From Flavobacteriales bacterium (GTDB taxonomy: Bacteria > Bacteroidota > Bacteroidia > Flavobacteriales_D > Parvicellaceae), in the NCBI GenBank assembly GCA_020631555.1, contig JAHDGY010000002.1, forward strand, positions 34,634 to 98,633: a stretch of 64,000 nt of DNA, given 5' to 3'. Under the pieces are notes generated by a model. It saw only the letters and a list, made by a program, of their open reading frames with translations, was not told the DNA's origin and did no database searches. Positions 19,345 through 29,206 of the stretch are shown piece by piece. Each line of letters starts with the position of its first letter. Within the stretch, counting starts at the first letter, position 1. A program made the position numbers and the translations under genes.

Positions 19345-20055
19345 TTGGCCGATAGTTTAATAATCATACCGACTTATAATGAGAAAGAGAATGCTGAGAC
19401 AATCATCCGGGCGGTTTTCGAACAATCCGAACTTTTTCATCTATTAATTGTTGACGACAGTTCACCCGATGGAACAGGTGCGATAGTCAAAAACTTACAG
19501 TCAGAATTTGCTGGTCGTCTGTTTCTTGAAGAAAGACAAGGTAAACAAGGACTCGGCACTGCATACATCGCTGGTTTTAAATGGGCCTTGGAAAAAGAGT
19601 ACGAGTACATTTTTGAAATGGACGCGGATTTTTCGCACAACCCTAAAGACCTGATTCGCTTAAGACAAGCATGTGTAGATGGGGCGCACTTGAGTATTGG
19701 CTCGCGTTATGTTTCGGGTGGAAAAGTAAAAAACTGGCCATTTAAACGCTGGCTTATGTCCTACTTTGCCTCTGTCTACGTGCGCATGGTTTTATGGGTA
19801 AATATTAGGGACACCACAGCAGGTTTTAAATGTTACCATCGCAGTGTTCTGGAAAAAATAAACTTAAACAATGTTTGGTTTGTGGGATACGCGTTTCAGA
19901 TTGAAATGAAGTATTCAGCCAAGCAACTCGGATTTAAAGTGGTAGAGGTGCCGATAACATTCGTAGATCGTGAACTTGGAGAATCCAAAATGCACATTGG
20001 AATCTTTAAAGAGGCATTTTACGGAGTGATGAAAATGAGAGGAAAAAAATTCTAA
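19345..20055 (+). CDS. polyprenol monophosphomannose synthase / GT2 glycosyltransferase
   Basis: LADSLIIIPTYNEKENAETIIRAV...LLIVDDSSPDGTGAIV...GKQGLGTAYIAGFKWALE...MDADFSHNPKDL...RDTTAGFKCYHRSVL: DPM1-like. Possible TTG start at 19345. Confidence 0.9.
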   Translation: MADSLIIIPTYNEKENAETIIRAVFEQSELFHLLIVDDSSPDGTGAIVKNLQSEFAGRLFLEERQGKQGLGTAYIAGFKWALEKEYEYIFEMDADFSHNPKDLIRLRQACVDGAHLSIGSRYVSGGKVKNWPFKRWLMSYFASVYVRMVLWVNIRDTTAGFKCYHRSVLEKINLNNVWFVGYAFQIEMKYSAKQLGFKVVEVPITFVDRELGESKMHIGIFKEAFYGVMKMRGKKF

Positions 20056-20069
20056 CATAAGTTCCTGCA

Positions 20070-21404
20070 ATGACAGAAATGCTTATTTCTAACGCAACAA
20101 TAGTAAACGAGGGGAAAAAATTTATTGGCAACGTTTTAATTAAGGGAGAAAAAATTGCCTACATCGGCAAAGAAACTCCAGAACATTCCGATAAAATTGA
20201 TGGAACGGGTTTACACCTGCTTCCTGGTGTAATTGACGATCAGGTACATTTCCGTGAGCCAGGGCTAACGCACAAGGCAGAAATCGAAACCGAATCAAAA
20301 GCCGCCATTGCTGGCGGAACGACTTCATTCATGGAAATGCCAAATACAGTTCCGAATACGTTGACACAAGATTTGCTTCAGGACAAATACGACCGTGCAG
20401 CAGAATGTTCTTATGCCAATTATTCCTTTTATATGGGGGCCTCAAACGACAATATTGAAGAGGTTTTAAAAACCGATCCAACCCAAGTTTGTGGTGTCAA
20501 AGTATTTATGGGATCTTCGACCGGCAACATGCTTGTCGACAAAGCAGAAGTGCTAGAACAACTTTTTTCGCAATGTGATATGTTAATTGCCACGCATTGT
20601 GAAGATGAAGCGACTATTCGCGCCAATGCAGCGGCAGCTAGAGAAAAATATGGAGAGAATGTTCCAATTGCGCATCACCCAATTCTAAGAAGTCACGAAG
20701 CTTGTTATCGATCTTCTTCAATGGCGGTTGAATTAGCCACCAAACACAATTCGCGATTGCACATATTGCACATTTCCACAGCGAAAGAGCTTGAATTATT
20801 CACAAACAAAAAAGCACTCGAAGATAAGAATATTACAGCAGAGGCCTGTATTCATCACCTTTGGTTTACGGATGAAGATTATGCCAAGAAAGGCACTCAT
20901 ATAAAATGGAATCCAGCGGTCAAAATGCGCCAAGATCGCGATGCTATTTTAGAAGCAGTAAAGGACAATACGATCGACGTAATCGCGACTGATCACGCTC
21001 CTCATTCTCTGGAAGAAAAATCTAATTTGTACTTCCAGGCACCATCTGGCGGACCACTAATTCAACATAGTCTGGTAGCACTATTGGAATTAGTAGCCCA
21101 AGGCAAAATTACTTTAGAACATGTGGTACAAAAGACGAGTCACGATGTTGCTAGATGTTTTGGACTTCAAAAACGTGGATTCATTCGGGAAGGTTATTTT
21201 GCTGATCTTGTTTTAGTAGATCTGAACAAACCTTGGTTAGTAGAGCGTAAAGATTTACATTACAAATGTGGCTGGTCCCCTTTTGAGGGAACAAACTTTA
21301 GTTCTGCAGTCGAAACCACCATTATCAATGGCAATATCGCGTTTGACAAAGGTGTATTTGCGGACGATCGTTACGGACAACGATTAACATTCTCAGAGCT
21401 ATAA
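20070..21404 (+). CDS. pyrC: dihydroorotase
   Basis: LLPGVIDDQVHFREPGLTHKAEIETESKAAIAGGTTSFMEMPNT...ATHCEDE...DVIATDHAPHSLEEK. Confidence 0.95.
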   Translation: MTEMLISNATIVNEGKKFIGNVLIKGEKIAYIGKETPEHSDKIDGTGLHLLPGVIDDQVHFREPGLTHKAEIETESKAAIAGGTTSFMEMPNTVPNTLTQDLLQDKYDRAAECSYANYSFYMGASNDNIEEVLKTDPTQVCGVKVFMGSSTGNMLVDKAEVLEQLFSQCDMLIATHCEDEATIRANAAAAREKYGENVPIAHHPILRSHEACYRSSSMAVELATKHNSRLHILHISTAKELELFTNKKALEDKNITAEACIHHLWFTDEDYAKKGTHIKWNPAVKMRQDRDAILEAVKDNTIDVIATDHAPHSLEEKSNLYFQAPSGGPLIQHSLVALLELVAQGKITLEHVVQKTSHDVARCFGLQKRGFIREGYFADLVLVDLNKPWLVERKDLHYKCGWSPFEGTNFSSAVETTIINGNIAFDKGVFADDRYGQRLTFSEL

Positions 21405-22045
21405 TGAATTGGGCAAGAACATGTGCTCTACCCCTATCTCTATGGGTTTGTATTCTTCTAGTAGCTTGTAGCCAAAGCGAAGAAATTGTTGAAATTCCAA
21501 AACATATTTTGCGACCAGATAAGTTACAGGGTGTTTTGTACGATGCACAAATCCTAGAATCACAATTGGAACTTATTCGTATGCCAGAAGATGCAATTCT
21601 GGATTCTTCAACTGCATTCTACAACCATTTGTACCAAAAGCATGGTATTTCATCAGATCAGTTTGATACAACGATTAAGTATTATACTTTAAATGAACCT
21701 GGATTACTCATGGCGCTCTACGACTCAGTCATCAAACGACTGAAAATTGAACTGTTAGAGTACGTCGACGTGGAATCCCACATGAATTTTCAACTGAATC
21801 ATAACCATTTCATTAAAGCATTAACTGAATCTGGAATTGCAGAAGTCTTGAGCAAACCAGAAACTGACCTGAAAATATTTAAATCGCTTACCATGAAGTA
21901 TTTTGAAGAACACAAAAAAGAATTGCTTCATCATAATATGACTCCAACCGACATGAAGTATTCAATGGATCATTTTTTGCGCAACCAAGATCAACTATTT
22001 CAGGTAAAGAGGTCCATAAAACGGACACTTATCAAACGGAAATAA
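21404..22045 (+). CDS. DUF4296-type lipoprotein
   Basis: Lipoprotein-like CILLVACSQSEE; PKHILRPDKLQGVLYDAQILESQ...YQKHGISSDQFDTTIKYYTLNEPGLLMALYDSVIKRL pattern; ATG overlaps pyrC stop. Confidence 0.75.
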   Translation: MNWARTCALPLSLWVCILLVACSQSEEIVEIPKHILRPDKLQGVLYDAQILESQLELIRMPEDAILDSSTAFYNHLYQKHGISSDQFDTTIKYYTLNEPGLLMALYDSVIKRLKIELLEYVDVESHMNFQLNHNHFIKALTESGIAEVLSKPETDLKIFKSLTMKYFEEHKKELLHHNMTPTDMKYSMDHFLRNQDQLFQVKRSIKRTLIKRK

Positions 22046-22066
22046 TTGTTAGCTGAAGCACTTAAG

Positions 22067-23080
22067 TCAAGTGTAATGTTTCTTAAAGAACAATACTGCA
22101 TTTGCCACAGAATCCTCAAAAGAGTTGAATTGAATATCAATGGTTGCATCCAATTTGGCTCGCGAATAACTGTAAGAATTTTGACTCATTCGCATCGTTT
22201 CCTTTGTAACCACCGGTGCACGCCGCGAAAACCAACTGACCAGCAACAAAATCCGCCAAGCTAACTCACCCATCAATGGCGTTGCTCTGATGGATGCTTT
22301 TGCTTTACCAAGCTTTTCGGCTATCGTAGCGAAGAAATTACAATATGAAATATTTTCCCCTATCACCAGATATCTCTCCGAATTTATCTCGCTATTCATT
22401 AACTCCACCATCACCTGCACGACATCACGAACGTCAACCACTGCATTACTGCCAGCAGTGTAAAATTTTAAGCCATCCCAAACTTTTTTAAGTGTTCCTC
22501 CGCTTGCTCCTGACGGATCTGCGGGCCCCATAATTATACTGGGATTTACAATAACCGCCGAAAGACCTTCTTCGATTCCTCTCCAAACTTCCATTTCTGC
22601 GGCCTGTTTAGCCTTGGAATAATTACTATTGTGCTCACTTTCCTTCCATTCATTCGACTCTTTGATCTCTCCTTGATCGTCGCTTCTGCCAATTGCTGCA
22701 GTAGAACTTACGTAACACAGCTTCGACACTTGAAATTCCAAACACAAATTGACAATGTTTGCTGTTCCAACTACATTAGCCTCATACAGCTTGTTCATGT
22801 TCCCTTTGCCAAAATCAACGAGAGCTGCGGCGTGGTAAACAAATTCAACACCTATGATTGCAGACTCTAAGGCCGGCACATCCAACAAATCAGCTTCTAC
22901 CCACTCAATTTGTTCAAAGTACTGAGTAGCAAACTCCGGGCTGTAATGCAAAAAAATCCTTTCTACAATTTCCAAATTGGATGACTTTCTCCTAATTGCC
23001 CGAATTCTCTTGCCTTGTTGACACAACTGAAACAATAAATGCGAACCTACAAGCCCCGTTCCGCCGGTTACCAAAATCAT
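22067..23080 (-). CDS. NAD-dependent epimerase/dehydratase (extended SDR)
   Basis: MILVTGGTGLVGSHLLFQLCQQGKRIRAI...VYHAAALVDF...NVVGTANIVNLCLE...YVSSTAAIG...NYSKAKQAAEMEVW. Confidence 0.92.
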   Translation of the reverse strand: MILVTGGTGLVGSHLLFQLCQQGKRIRAIRRKSSNLEIVERIFLHYSPEFATQYFEQIEWVEADLLDVPALESAIIGVEFVYHAAALVDFGKGNMNKLYEANVVGTANIVNLCLEFQVSKLCYVSSTAAIGRSDDQGEIKESNEWKESEHNSNYSKAKQAAEMEVWRGIEEGLSAVIVNPSIIMGPADPSGASGGTLKKVWDGLKFYTAGSNAVVDVRDVVQVMVELMNSEINSERYLVIGENISYCNFFATIAEKLGKAKASIRATPLMGELAWRILLLVSWFSRRAPVVTKETMRMSQNSYSYSRAKLDATIDIQFNSFEDSVANAVLFFKKHYT

Positions 23081-23150
23081 GAGCTAAAAGTAGAAAGTAT
23101 TTATCATAGTGATCTCTGGCTTGTTGGTTATATTTGGGCAAATTTAACAC

Positions 23151-24431
23151 ATGGACTTTGTAAAAGAATTGGCTTGGAGAGGCATGATACATCAAAAAAT
23201 GCCCGGAGTTGAAGACGCAATGCGTAAGGAAAAAACTACTGGCTATATTGGATTTGATCCAACTGCCGATTCTTTACACGTAGGAAGTTTAGTGCAAATC
23301 ATGATTTTGGTTCACTTCCAACGATGTGGGCACAAACCAATTGCTGTAATGGGTGGCGCCACAGGAATGGTAGGCGATCCATCGGGTAAATCAGAGGAAC
23401 GAAACTTATTGTCTGCCGATGTGTTAGAACACAATCTTCAATGCTGTCAAAAACAACTAGAAAAATTTCTGGACTTTGATTGCGGAGAAACTAGTGCGGA
23501 AGTGGTAAATAACTGGGATTGGATGAAGGAATTCAGTTTTTTAGAGTTTCTCCGAGATGTCGGCAAACACATGTCTATCAACGTAATGCTATCAAAAGAC
23601 TCGGTAAAAACCCGTTTGGAGACTGGATTATCGTTTACAGAATTTGCGTATCAATTGGTTCAAGGGTACGATTTCGTCTGGCTGAACAAAAATAAAAATT
23701 GCAAAGTCCAACTCGGCGGCTCGGACCAATGGGGAAATATTGTCGCGGGCACTGAACTAATTCGAAAAATGACCGGAAACGAAGCCTTTGCAATCACCAC
23801 CCCACTCATTACGAAGGCTGACGGAGTTAAATTCGGAAAAACAGAAAGTGGCAACGTGTGGTTAGATCGCCATAAAACTTCTCCGTACAAATTTTATCAA
23901 TACTGGATTAATTCTAGCGACGAAGACGCGAAAAAGTACATTCGTATTTTCACTACAAAAGAGCGCTCTGAAATAGAAATTTTGGAAGCAGAACATGACC
24001 AAGATCCTGGTAGAAGGCTACTCCAAAAGGAACTTGCAAAAGATATCACGGTTCGGGTCCACTCGGAAGATGATTATTCTGCGGCTGTAAATGCATCTGA
24101 AATTTTATTCAAAAAAGGACAAGAAGCTGTGGAAGGACTTAAGCAATTGCCAGAAGAATTATTTACGGAAGTTTTTGATGGGGTTCCGCAAGTTGAAATA
24201 AATAAATCAGAGCTTACAGGAACCGATTTAGTAAGTCTGCTTGCGGATAAATCAGGTTTCTTGAAATCTAACGGGGAAGCGCGTCGTGCGGTTAAAGAAA
24301 ACTCAATTTCTGTCAACAAGGAGAAAGTCCAAGCAGAATATACAGTGTCAACCGAATCCTACATTCAAGACAAATACATTCTTTTGCAAAGAGGCAAAAA
24401 GAACTACTTCTTGGTAAAAGCAATTGATTAA
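23151..24431 (+). CDS. tyrS: tyrosine--tRNA ligase
   Basis: TGYIGFDPTADSLHVGSLVQIM...GGSDQWGNIVAGTELIRK...KFGKTESGNVWLD plus C-terminal S4-like domain. Confidence 0.97.
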   Translation: MDFVKELAWRGMIHQKMPGVEDAMRKEKTTGYIGFDPTADSLHVGSLVQIMILVHFQRCGHKPIAVMGGATGMVGDPSGKSEERNLLSADVLEHNLQCCQKQLEKFLDFDCGETSAEVVNNWDWMKEFSFLEFLRDVGKHMSINVMLSKDSVKTRLETGLSFTEFAYQLVQGYDFVWLNKNKNCKVQLGGSDQWGNIVAGTELIRKMTGNEAFAITTPLITKADGVKFGKTESGNVWLDRHKTSPYKFYQYWINSSDEDAKKYIRIFTTKERSEIEILEAEHDQDPGRRLLQKELAKDITVRVHSEDDYSAAVNASEILFKKGQEAVEGLKQLPEELFTEVFDGVPQVEINKSELTGTDLVSLLADKSGFLKSNGEARRAVKENSISVNKEKVQAEYTVSTESYIQDKYILLQRGKKNYFLVKAID

Positions 24432-24889
24432 GGAAGTTCTATTTCGAAATTAAAGTCCGTAGGGGGAAGACAGGTTTCATCATTGCAACACATGTAGTTA
24501 ATTCCACCTTTGACTGATGCACCAGACTTTCCAAGAACCAGCTGTCGGAATTCGGCTTTAACATTGAAGTATCGCACGGTAACTTGAAAATTTGGATCGA
24601 ATTCTTCATGAATATCTGCTGGTTCAATTACGGCTCCAATCGTCTTGACATGCGCCGCAGAATCAAAGGTAAATACAGTCGGTAAGGGCCCTTCATCACT
24701 ACTCAGGCTCTGAGAATAAAGATGCCAATTGCCTTGCATTTGGGCAGTCATAACAATTTGGCAGCTATCAGAAGAAAGCCGTTGTGCAGTAACTGTCCAT
24801 GACACCGGACCTGTATTTTGACCCATGACTAATTGCAACGAACCGAGTAAAAAACATGATAATGTTACTATAAATAAACGCTTATTCAT
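24428..24889 (-). CDS. stand-alone DsbD N-terminal (alpha) domain protein
   Basis: Likely ATG 24889 (MNKRLFIVTLSCFLLGSLQLVMGQ signal). GNWHLYSQSLSSDEGPLPTVFTF...GGINYMCCNDETCLPPTDFNFEIELP matches both DsbD_N-like domains of the upstream gene. Confidence 0.85.
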   Translation of the reverse strand: MNKRLFIVTLSCFLLGSLQLVMGQNTGPVSWTVTAQRLSSDSCQIVMTAQMQGNWHLYSQSLSSDEGPLPTVFTFDSAAHVKTIGAVIEPADIHEEFDPNFQVTVRYFNVKAEFRQLVLGKSGASVKGGINYMCCNDETCLPPTDFNFEIELP

Positions 24890-27341
24890 TGATTTCAATT
24901 TCAAATGGCGCGTCAGTTGGAGGTAAACATCGCTCATTTTCGCACACCATATAATTGATGTTTCCTTTAACAACAACCTTACCATTAGCGGGATCGACTT
25001 TATTCAACTTGATTTTTTGACGGAAATTAACCTCGTCTTCAAAATAGGTAACATCCATCTTGAATGTTTCGTCGTAATGCGTGTGCGTCCCAATCTCCAC
25101 AATTGAATCTAACAGTTCAACCTCATCATTCTGCTCAAAAGTAATTAAAGTTGGAAGCGGACCCTCTCCCATATCCATGTGTTGCGAATAAGTATGCCAC
25201 CCTTTGTCAATTTTGCCATGCAAAACCACCTCATATTCTGTTTTACTGATCTTTTCAACACGGTGGTTCCATTTTACAGGCTCCGGAATATCTACCGCAA
25301 CCGGTGAATTATCTTGCTTCGCTTCAAACTGAAATCCATCCTCCAGTTTCTTCATGGCATCCAAACCACAACTCAACCAGAATACATACTCCGACACATC
25401 AGGTGTGTACGCCACTGGATTGTTCAACAACACTTCATTCGGACTCAACAGAGCGTAATAAGGTTGAGAAACTTTTCCAAATTTAAGTTGTTCAAAAGTC
25501 GCCCATTTATCCCCGATGGTATTAATCTTCTTCAGTTTCTTAGAACCATCAACCAAGTCAATAGTGACCTCTCCTTGCAATTCTTCTGGCAACTGCTCTA
25601 GATCGTCAACGTACAAAGAAACCAGCACATATTTCTCATTGATGATATCAAAAACTTCGCTCTGACTCCATACTTGGTCCTCCATTCTTCGACAGTTCGT
25701 ACAAGCGTGTCCTGTAAAATCAACCAGCAATGGTTTACCAGAATTCTTTGACTCTTCTAAGGCTGTTTCGTAGTCATGATAACATTGGAGTCCATTCGGA
25801 CATTCCAAGGGGTACGTCCAAGAGTAATTTGGCGGGGGAGCAAGTCCACTCAGTAGAGACAGGGACTGAAAAGTTCCAGTCTTTGTGTCCAGTTTAAATC
25901 CAAACGAAAGATAAACCGCTAGCGCCATGAATAGACCTGCAAGAGAAACTCTTGGGATCCCTATATTTTTGATTGGGCTATCATGTGGAAATTTAATCCA
26001 TCCCATCAAGTACGCTGCAATTCCAATTGAACACACAACCCAAATCACTAAGAACGCTTCGTACTTCATAATTCCCCAATGCTCCACCAAGTCAGCGGTT
26101 GAAAAGAACTTAAACGCCAACGCAACTTCAACAAAACCAAGTACAACTTTAACAGAATTTAGCCATCCACCTGATTGTGGCAATGAATTTAAAAGTGCCG
26201 GAAATGCAGCAAAAATTGTAAAGGGCAGGCCAAGACCAACACCAAATCCAAGCATCGCCATAGTAATTGGAACTGGCCCATCTTGCAACGATCCTGCTAA
26301 AACTGAACCCAACAAAGGGCCAGTACATGAGAATGAAACTATCGCTAACACAAGCGCCATGAAAACCACTCCAACTAAGCCACCCATGTCTGCTGCCTTA
26401 TCAGCCTTATTTGCCCATGAATTGGGCAATGTGAGTTCGTAATATCCAAAAAATGAAAACGCAAACACCAGAAATACAACAAAGAAAATTAAATTAAGTA
26501 CCGGACCAGCGGCAACTTTATTAAGCATTTCAGGGTCTGTACCCGGCGCGTAAAATGGCAGGCTTAGTGCCACATAAACAAGAACGATCGAAAATCCGTA
26601 CAAAATGGCTTTAAAGGTTCCTTTACCCTTCTCATTTCCTCCCTTGGTAAAGAAACTAACCGTAAGGGGTATCATTGGAAAAACACAAGGAGTAAAAAGT
26701 GAAACTAGTCCTCCCCCAAGCCCCAAAAGGAATATCATCCAGAATGATTTGCTTTCTTCTTCTCGTTCACCACACTCTGGAATCACTGGGCTCGAAAGAT
26801 TGACATTCTCTACCGGGGGGATAATTGCCAACGTCTTTGCATCCGTTTTGTATTCTACTTTTTGTTCAATTTCTTTTCCCCTACCAAGATCAATCTGAAA
26901 ACTGTAATCATTTGGCGGCATACATTCACGGTCATTGCAGACCATAAAATTGACGTTCCCTTTTAGAATCTTATCCTCTCCTAAAACTCTAACCTTTTGA
27001 ATAAACAGACCTTTATTGCTAAAAAAGGCAACCTCCATATTGTCAAAAACGGGTTCCTTCTCAACATGAATACCTGATTCTTCGGCCTTACCTATAAGTT
27101 CAAAAGCATCGTCCGTTTCAAAAGAAACGTAAGTTGGCAATGGCCCTTCATCACTCATCTCCATAAACTGTGAGTAAAGGTGCCATCCCTTTTCAATTTT
27201 TGCCTTGATTCTAACCTCATAGTGATCATCTACCTGTTTCGAAACAACAGACCATTCCACTGGTTCGGAGAATTGTCCGACAGCACTGCACATTACAAAT
27301 CCAATAAACAAGGTGAAGACAGCCGCAAGAATTCCTTTCAT
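24882..27341 (-). CDS. dsbD: thiol:disulfide interchange protein DsbD with additional C-terminal DsbD alpha-like domain
   Basis: Signal + DsbD_N (GWHLYSQFMEMSDEGPLPTYVSF...NFMVCNDRECMPPNDYSFQID), CcdA-like TM region (LGGGLVSLFTPCVFPMIPLTVSFF), thioredoxin-like GHACTNCRRMEDQVW, then second DsbD_N-like domain (GWHTYSQHMDMGEGPLPTLITF...NYMVCENERCLPPTDAPFEIEINE). Confidence 0.95.
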   Translation of the reverse strand: MKGILAAVFTLFIGFVMCSAVGQFSEPVEWSVVSKQVDDHYEVRIKAKIEKGWHLYSQFMEMSDEGPLPTYVSFETDDAFELIGKAEESGIHVEKEPVFDNMEVAFFSNKGLFIQKVRVLGEDKILKGNVNFMVCNDRECMPPNDYSFQIDLGRGKEIEQKVEYKTDAKTLAIIPPVENVNLSSPVIPECGEREEESKSFWMIFLLGLGGGLVSLFTPCVFPMIPLTVSFFTKGGNEKGKGTFKAILYGFSIVLVYVALSLPFYAPGTDPEMLNKVAAGPVLNLIFFVVFLVFAFSFFGYYELTLPNSWANKADKAADMGGLVGVVFMALVLAIVSFSCTGPLLGSVLAGSLQDGPVPITMAMLGFGVGLGLPFTIFAAFPALLNSLPQSGGWLNSVKVVLGFVEVALAFKFFSTADLVEHWGIMKYEAFLVIWVVCSIGIAAYLMGWIKFPHDSPIKNIGIPRVSLAGLFMALAVYLSFGFKLDTKTGTFQSLSLLSGLAPPPNYSWTYPLECPNGLQCYHDYETALEESKNSGKPLLVDFTGHACTNCRRMEDQVWSQSEVFDIINEKYVLVSLYVDDLEQLPEELQGEVTIDLVDGSKKLKKINTIGDKWATFEQLKFGKVSQPYYALLSPNEVLLNNPVAYTPDVSEYVFWLSCGLDAMKKLEDGFQFEAKQDNSPVAVDIPEPVKWNHRVEKISKTEYEVVLHGKIDKGWHTYSQHMDMGEGPLPTLITFEQNDEVELLDSIVEIGTHTHYDETFKMDVTYFEDEVNFRQKIKLNKVDPANGKVVVKGNINYMVCENERCLPPTDAPFEIEINE

Positions 27342-27509
27342 TAGCTACTCATATTGTTGATAATTCCAAATGTAACTAAAAACAAAATGAAAGAATTATA
27401 TTTTGGCCGACATTTTATACGGTTCTAATCGAAACAAACCTACCGGAGGCAACACAAATGTACAGGGGCAGTTAAGATTACTCCACAAAATGAGCTTTTA
27501 ACCGATTGC

Positions 27510-27803
27510 CTAAAGAATTACGTCCACAATTCTTCTGATGGGCATCGTCATTCCACTTTTCAAAACTATATGCCTTTGGCCAGTTGCCCAAATAGTGGTC
27601 CGGACTTCCTTGAGTCCAATGCTATCCTTAAAGATTATTCTAACCTTCGTATGGTGTAAATTACCCAATGAAGTGGCTTGAACTAATTTTTTACGAAGCG
27701 ATTTAAATTCCGATTCTCCACGGTCCACCGGATCTTTTGGAAAAAACAACTTTATTACCTCTTCTTTTTCTAACAGTAAAGGACGTGTAGTGTATGAATT
27801 CAT
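27510..27803 (-). CDS. conserved hypothetical protein, 97 aa
   Basis: MNSYTTRPLLLEKEEVIKLFFPKDPVDRGESEFKSLRKKLVQATSLGNLHHTKVRIIFKDSIGLKEVRTTIWATGQRHIVLKSGMTMPIRRIVDVIL; resembles a small family I recall as widespread in Bacteroidota. Confidence 0.7.
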   Translation of the reverse strand: MNSYTTRPLLLEKEEVIKLFFPKDPVDRGESEFKSLRKKLVQATSLGNLHHTKVRIIFKDSIGLKEVRTTIWATGQRHIVLKSGMTMPIRRIVDVIL

Positions 27804-27868
27804 AGTCTATCAGTAAAAATTAGAAGTTAAGGATAACCCTTGAGCGATATTAAGAGCGTACGTAAACC

Positions 27869-29206
27869 CTACTCGAGGGTTTCAATTTTTAGCACTTTTT
27901 TTACCTTTTTTCGAACTTTAAATGAATCGCTTACACGGTGACCAATTACCCAAATTATCTCTCCCAATCCGTCCACAAGAACATATATTGACTGCTTTTT
28001 TAGTAGGTCGACTTTTTGATCAATCAAGAAATCGCTCACTTTTTTACTCCCCTTCATTCCAAATGGAACAAATTTATCGCCTGCAGCCCACTTTCTTACC
28101 GTCAATGGCAATGTGATTTTGTCAATATCAACTAGTGCAATAGTTCTTGGAACTTTAAGTTCAATCAAAGTTTCAATACAAGAAAATTCAAGGGGAACTA
28201 CGCCTGTTATTTTCGAGGGAATTTGATCGATTTGGAAAGATTCAATGGAGTTAAATTCCAATTTGGACCGAACTAAAATCTGGTTCCTGTCAACAACCAG
28301 CATGTGGCTTTCCGACTCAAAACTCCTACCCGTATTATTCCAAGCGGACTCCAAATCTGTTATTTGACTGTCCGAAAAACCATATTCGTTCAGAATATTC
28401 CAAAGCAAAAATTGCTTGTGAGAACTTTCATTCAAAATGAGCTTATCAATTAAAATGATGTCCGATTCGCGGGCAACACACTTTGCCATTTCTTGCTCGA
28501 GTACAGCCTCAACAAATTGTCTGGTTTCTTGAAGGTGCTCTATCGTTTTAGCAACATTCTCGTCAAGAGACGGATTTATCTCGCGCAAAATTGGTAGTAT
28601 CTGATTTCTAAGCCTATTCCTTCGGTATTTATTATTCTTATTAGATTCATCCTCTCGAAAATCCAAATCGTTAGATCTGGCATAATCAACAATCTCTTGT
28701 CTGGTTATATGCAGAAAAGGACGAATTAATTTGTTATGCACAAACTTCATTGCACTCAACCCATTCAATCCGGATTTTCGGATAGCGTTTAGAAAAAAGG
28801 TTTCAACATTATCGTTTAAATGATGAGCAGTTGCTATTAAATCAAATCCTTCTCGCTTCAAAATCTTATCGAAATAAGCATAACGCAGTTTTCTGGCTAG
28901 TTGTTGAGTCGATTCTCCTGCAACTTTCATTTCTTCGTTGAATTCTTTGTAAAAAAACTCTACCTCCAAATTACCGGCTAGTTTTCTTACGAATTCAGCA
29001 TCTTGAACCGAAGCTTCACCGCGAAGATTAAAATTACAGTGTACTAAACCGATTTGAACTCCTTCCGCTTTAAGAAGATGAGCAAGGACAGTAGAATCTA
29101 CTCCTCCACTTACTGCTACCAGCACCCGTTTAAAACGATAGTTTGGGTAGTTATCAACCAGGCCGTTTCGAACCCTATCCGCTAACTTCACACTTTTCCA
29201 AGGCAT
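27869..29206 (-). CDS. tilS: tRNA(Ile)-lysidine synthetase
   Basis: VLVAVSGGVDSTVLAHLL...LVHCNFNLRGEAS...ATAHHLNDNVETFFLNAIRKSGLNGLSAM...IRPFL: PP-loop ATPase, TilS pattern. Confidence 0.95.
   Translation of the reverse strand: MPWKSVKLADRVRNGLVDNYPNYRFKRVLVAVSGGVDSTVLAHLLKAEGVQIGLVHCNFNLRGEASVQDAEFVRKLAGNLEVEFFYKEFNEEMKVAGESTQQLARKLRYAYFDKILKREGFDLIATAHHLNDNVETFFLNAIRKSGLNGLSAMKFVHNKLIRPFLHITRQEIVDYARSNDLDFREDESNKNNKYRRNRLRNQILPILREINPSLDENVAKTIEHLQETRQFVEAVLEQEMAKCVARESDIILIDKLILNESSHKQFLLWNILNEYGFSDSQITDLESAWNNTGRSFESESHMLVVDRNQILVRSKLEFNSIESFQIDQIPSKITGVVPLEFSCIETLIELKVPRTIALVDIDKITLPLTVRKWAAGDKFVPFGMKGSKKVSDFLIDQKVDLLKKQSIYVLVDGLGEIIWVIGHRVSDSFKVRKKVKKVLKIETLE

Noticed and set aside
25927-26442. 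171-aa plus-strand ORF antisense to dsbD
   Set aside because: Lies entirely inside a confidently assigned gene, low-complexity Thr/Pro/Asn-rich translation, no domain pattern; a reading-frame shadow.
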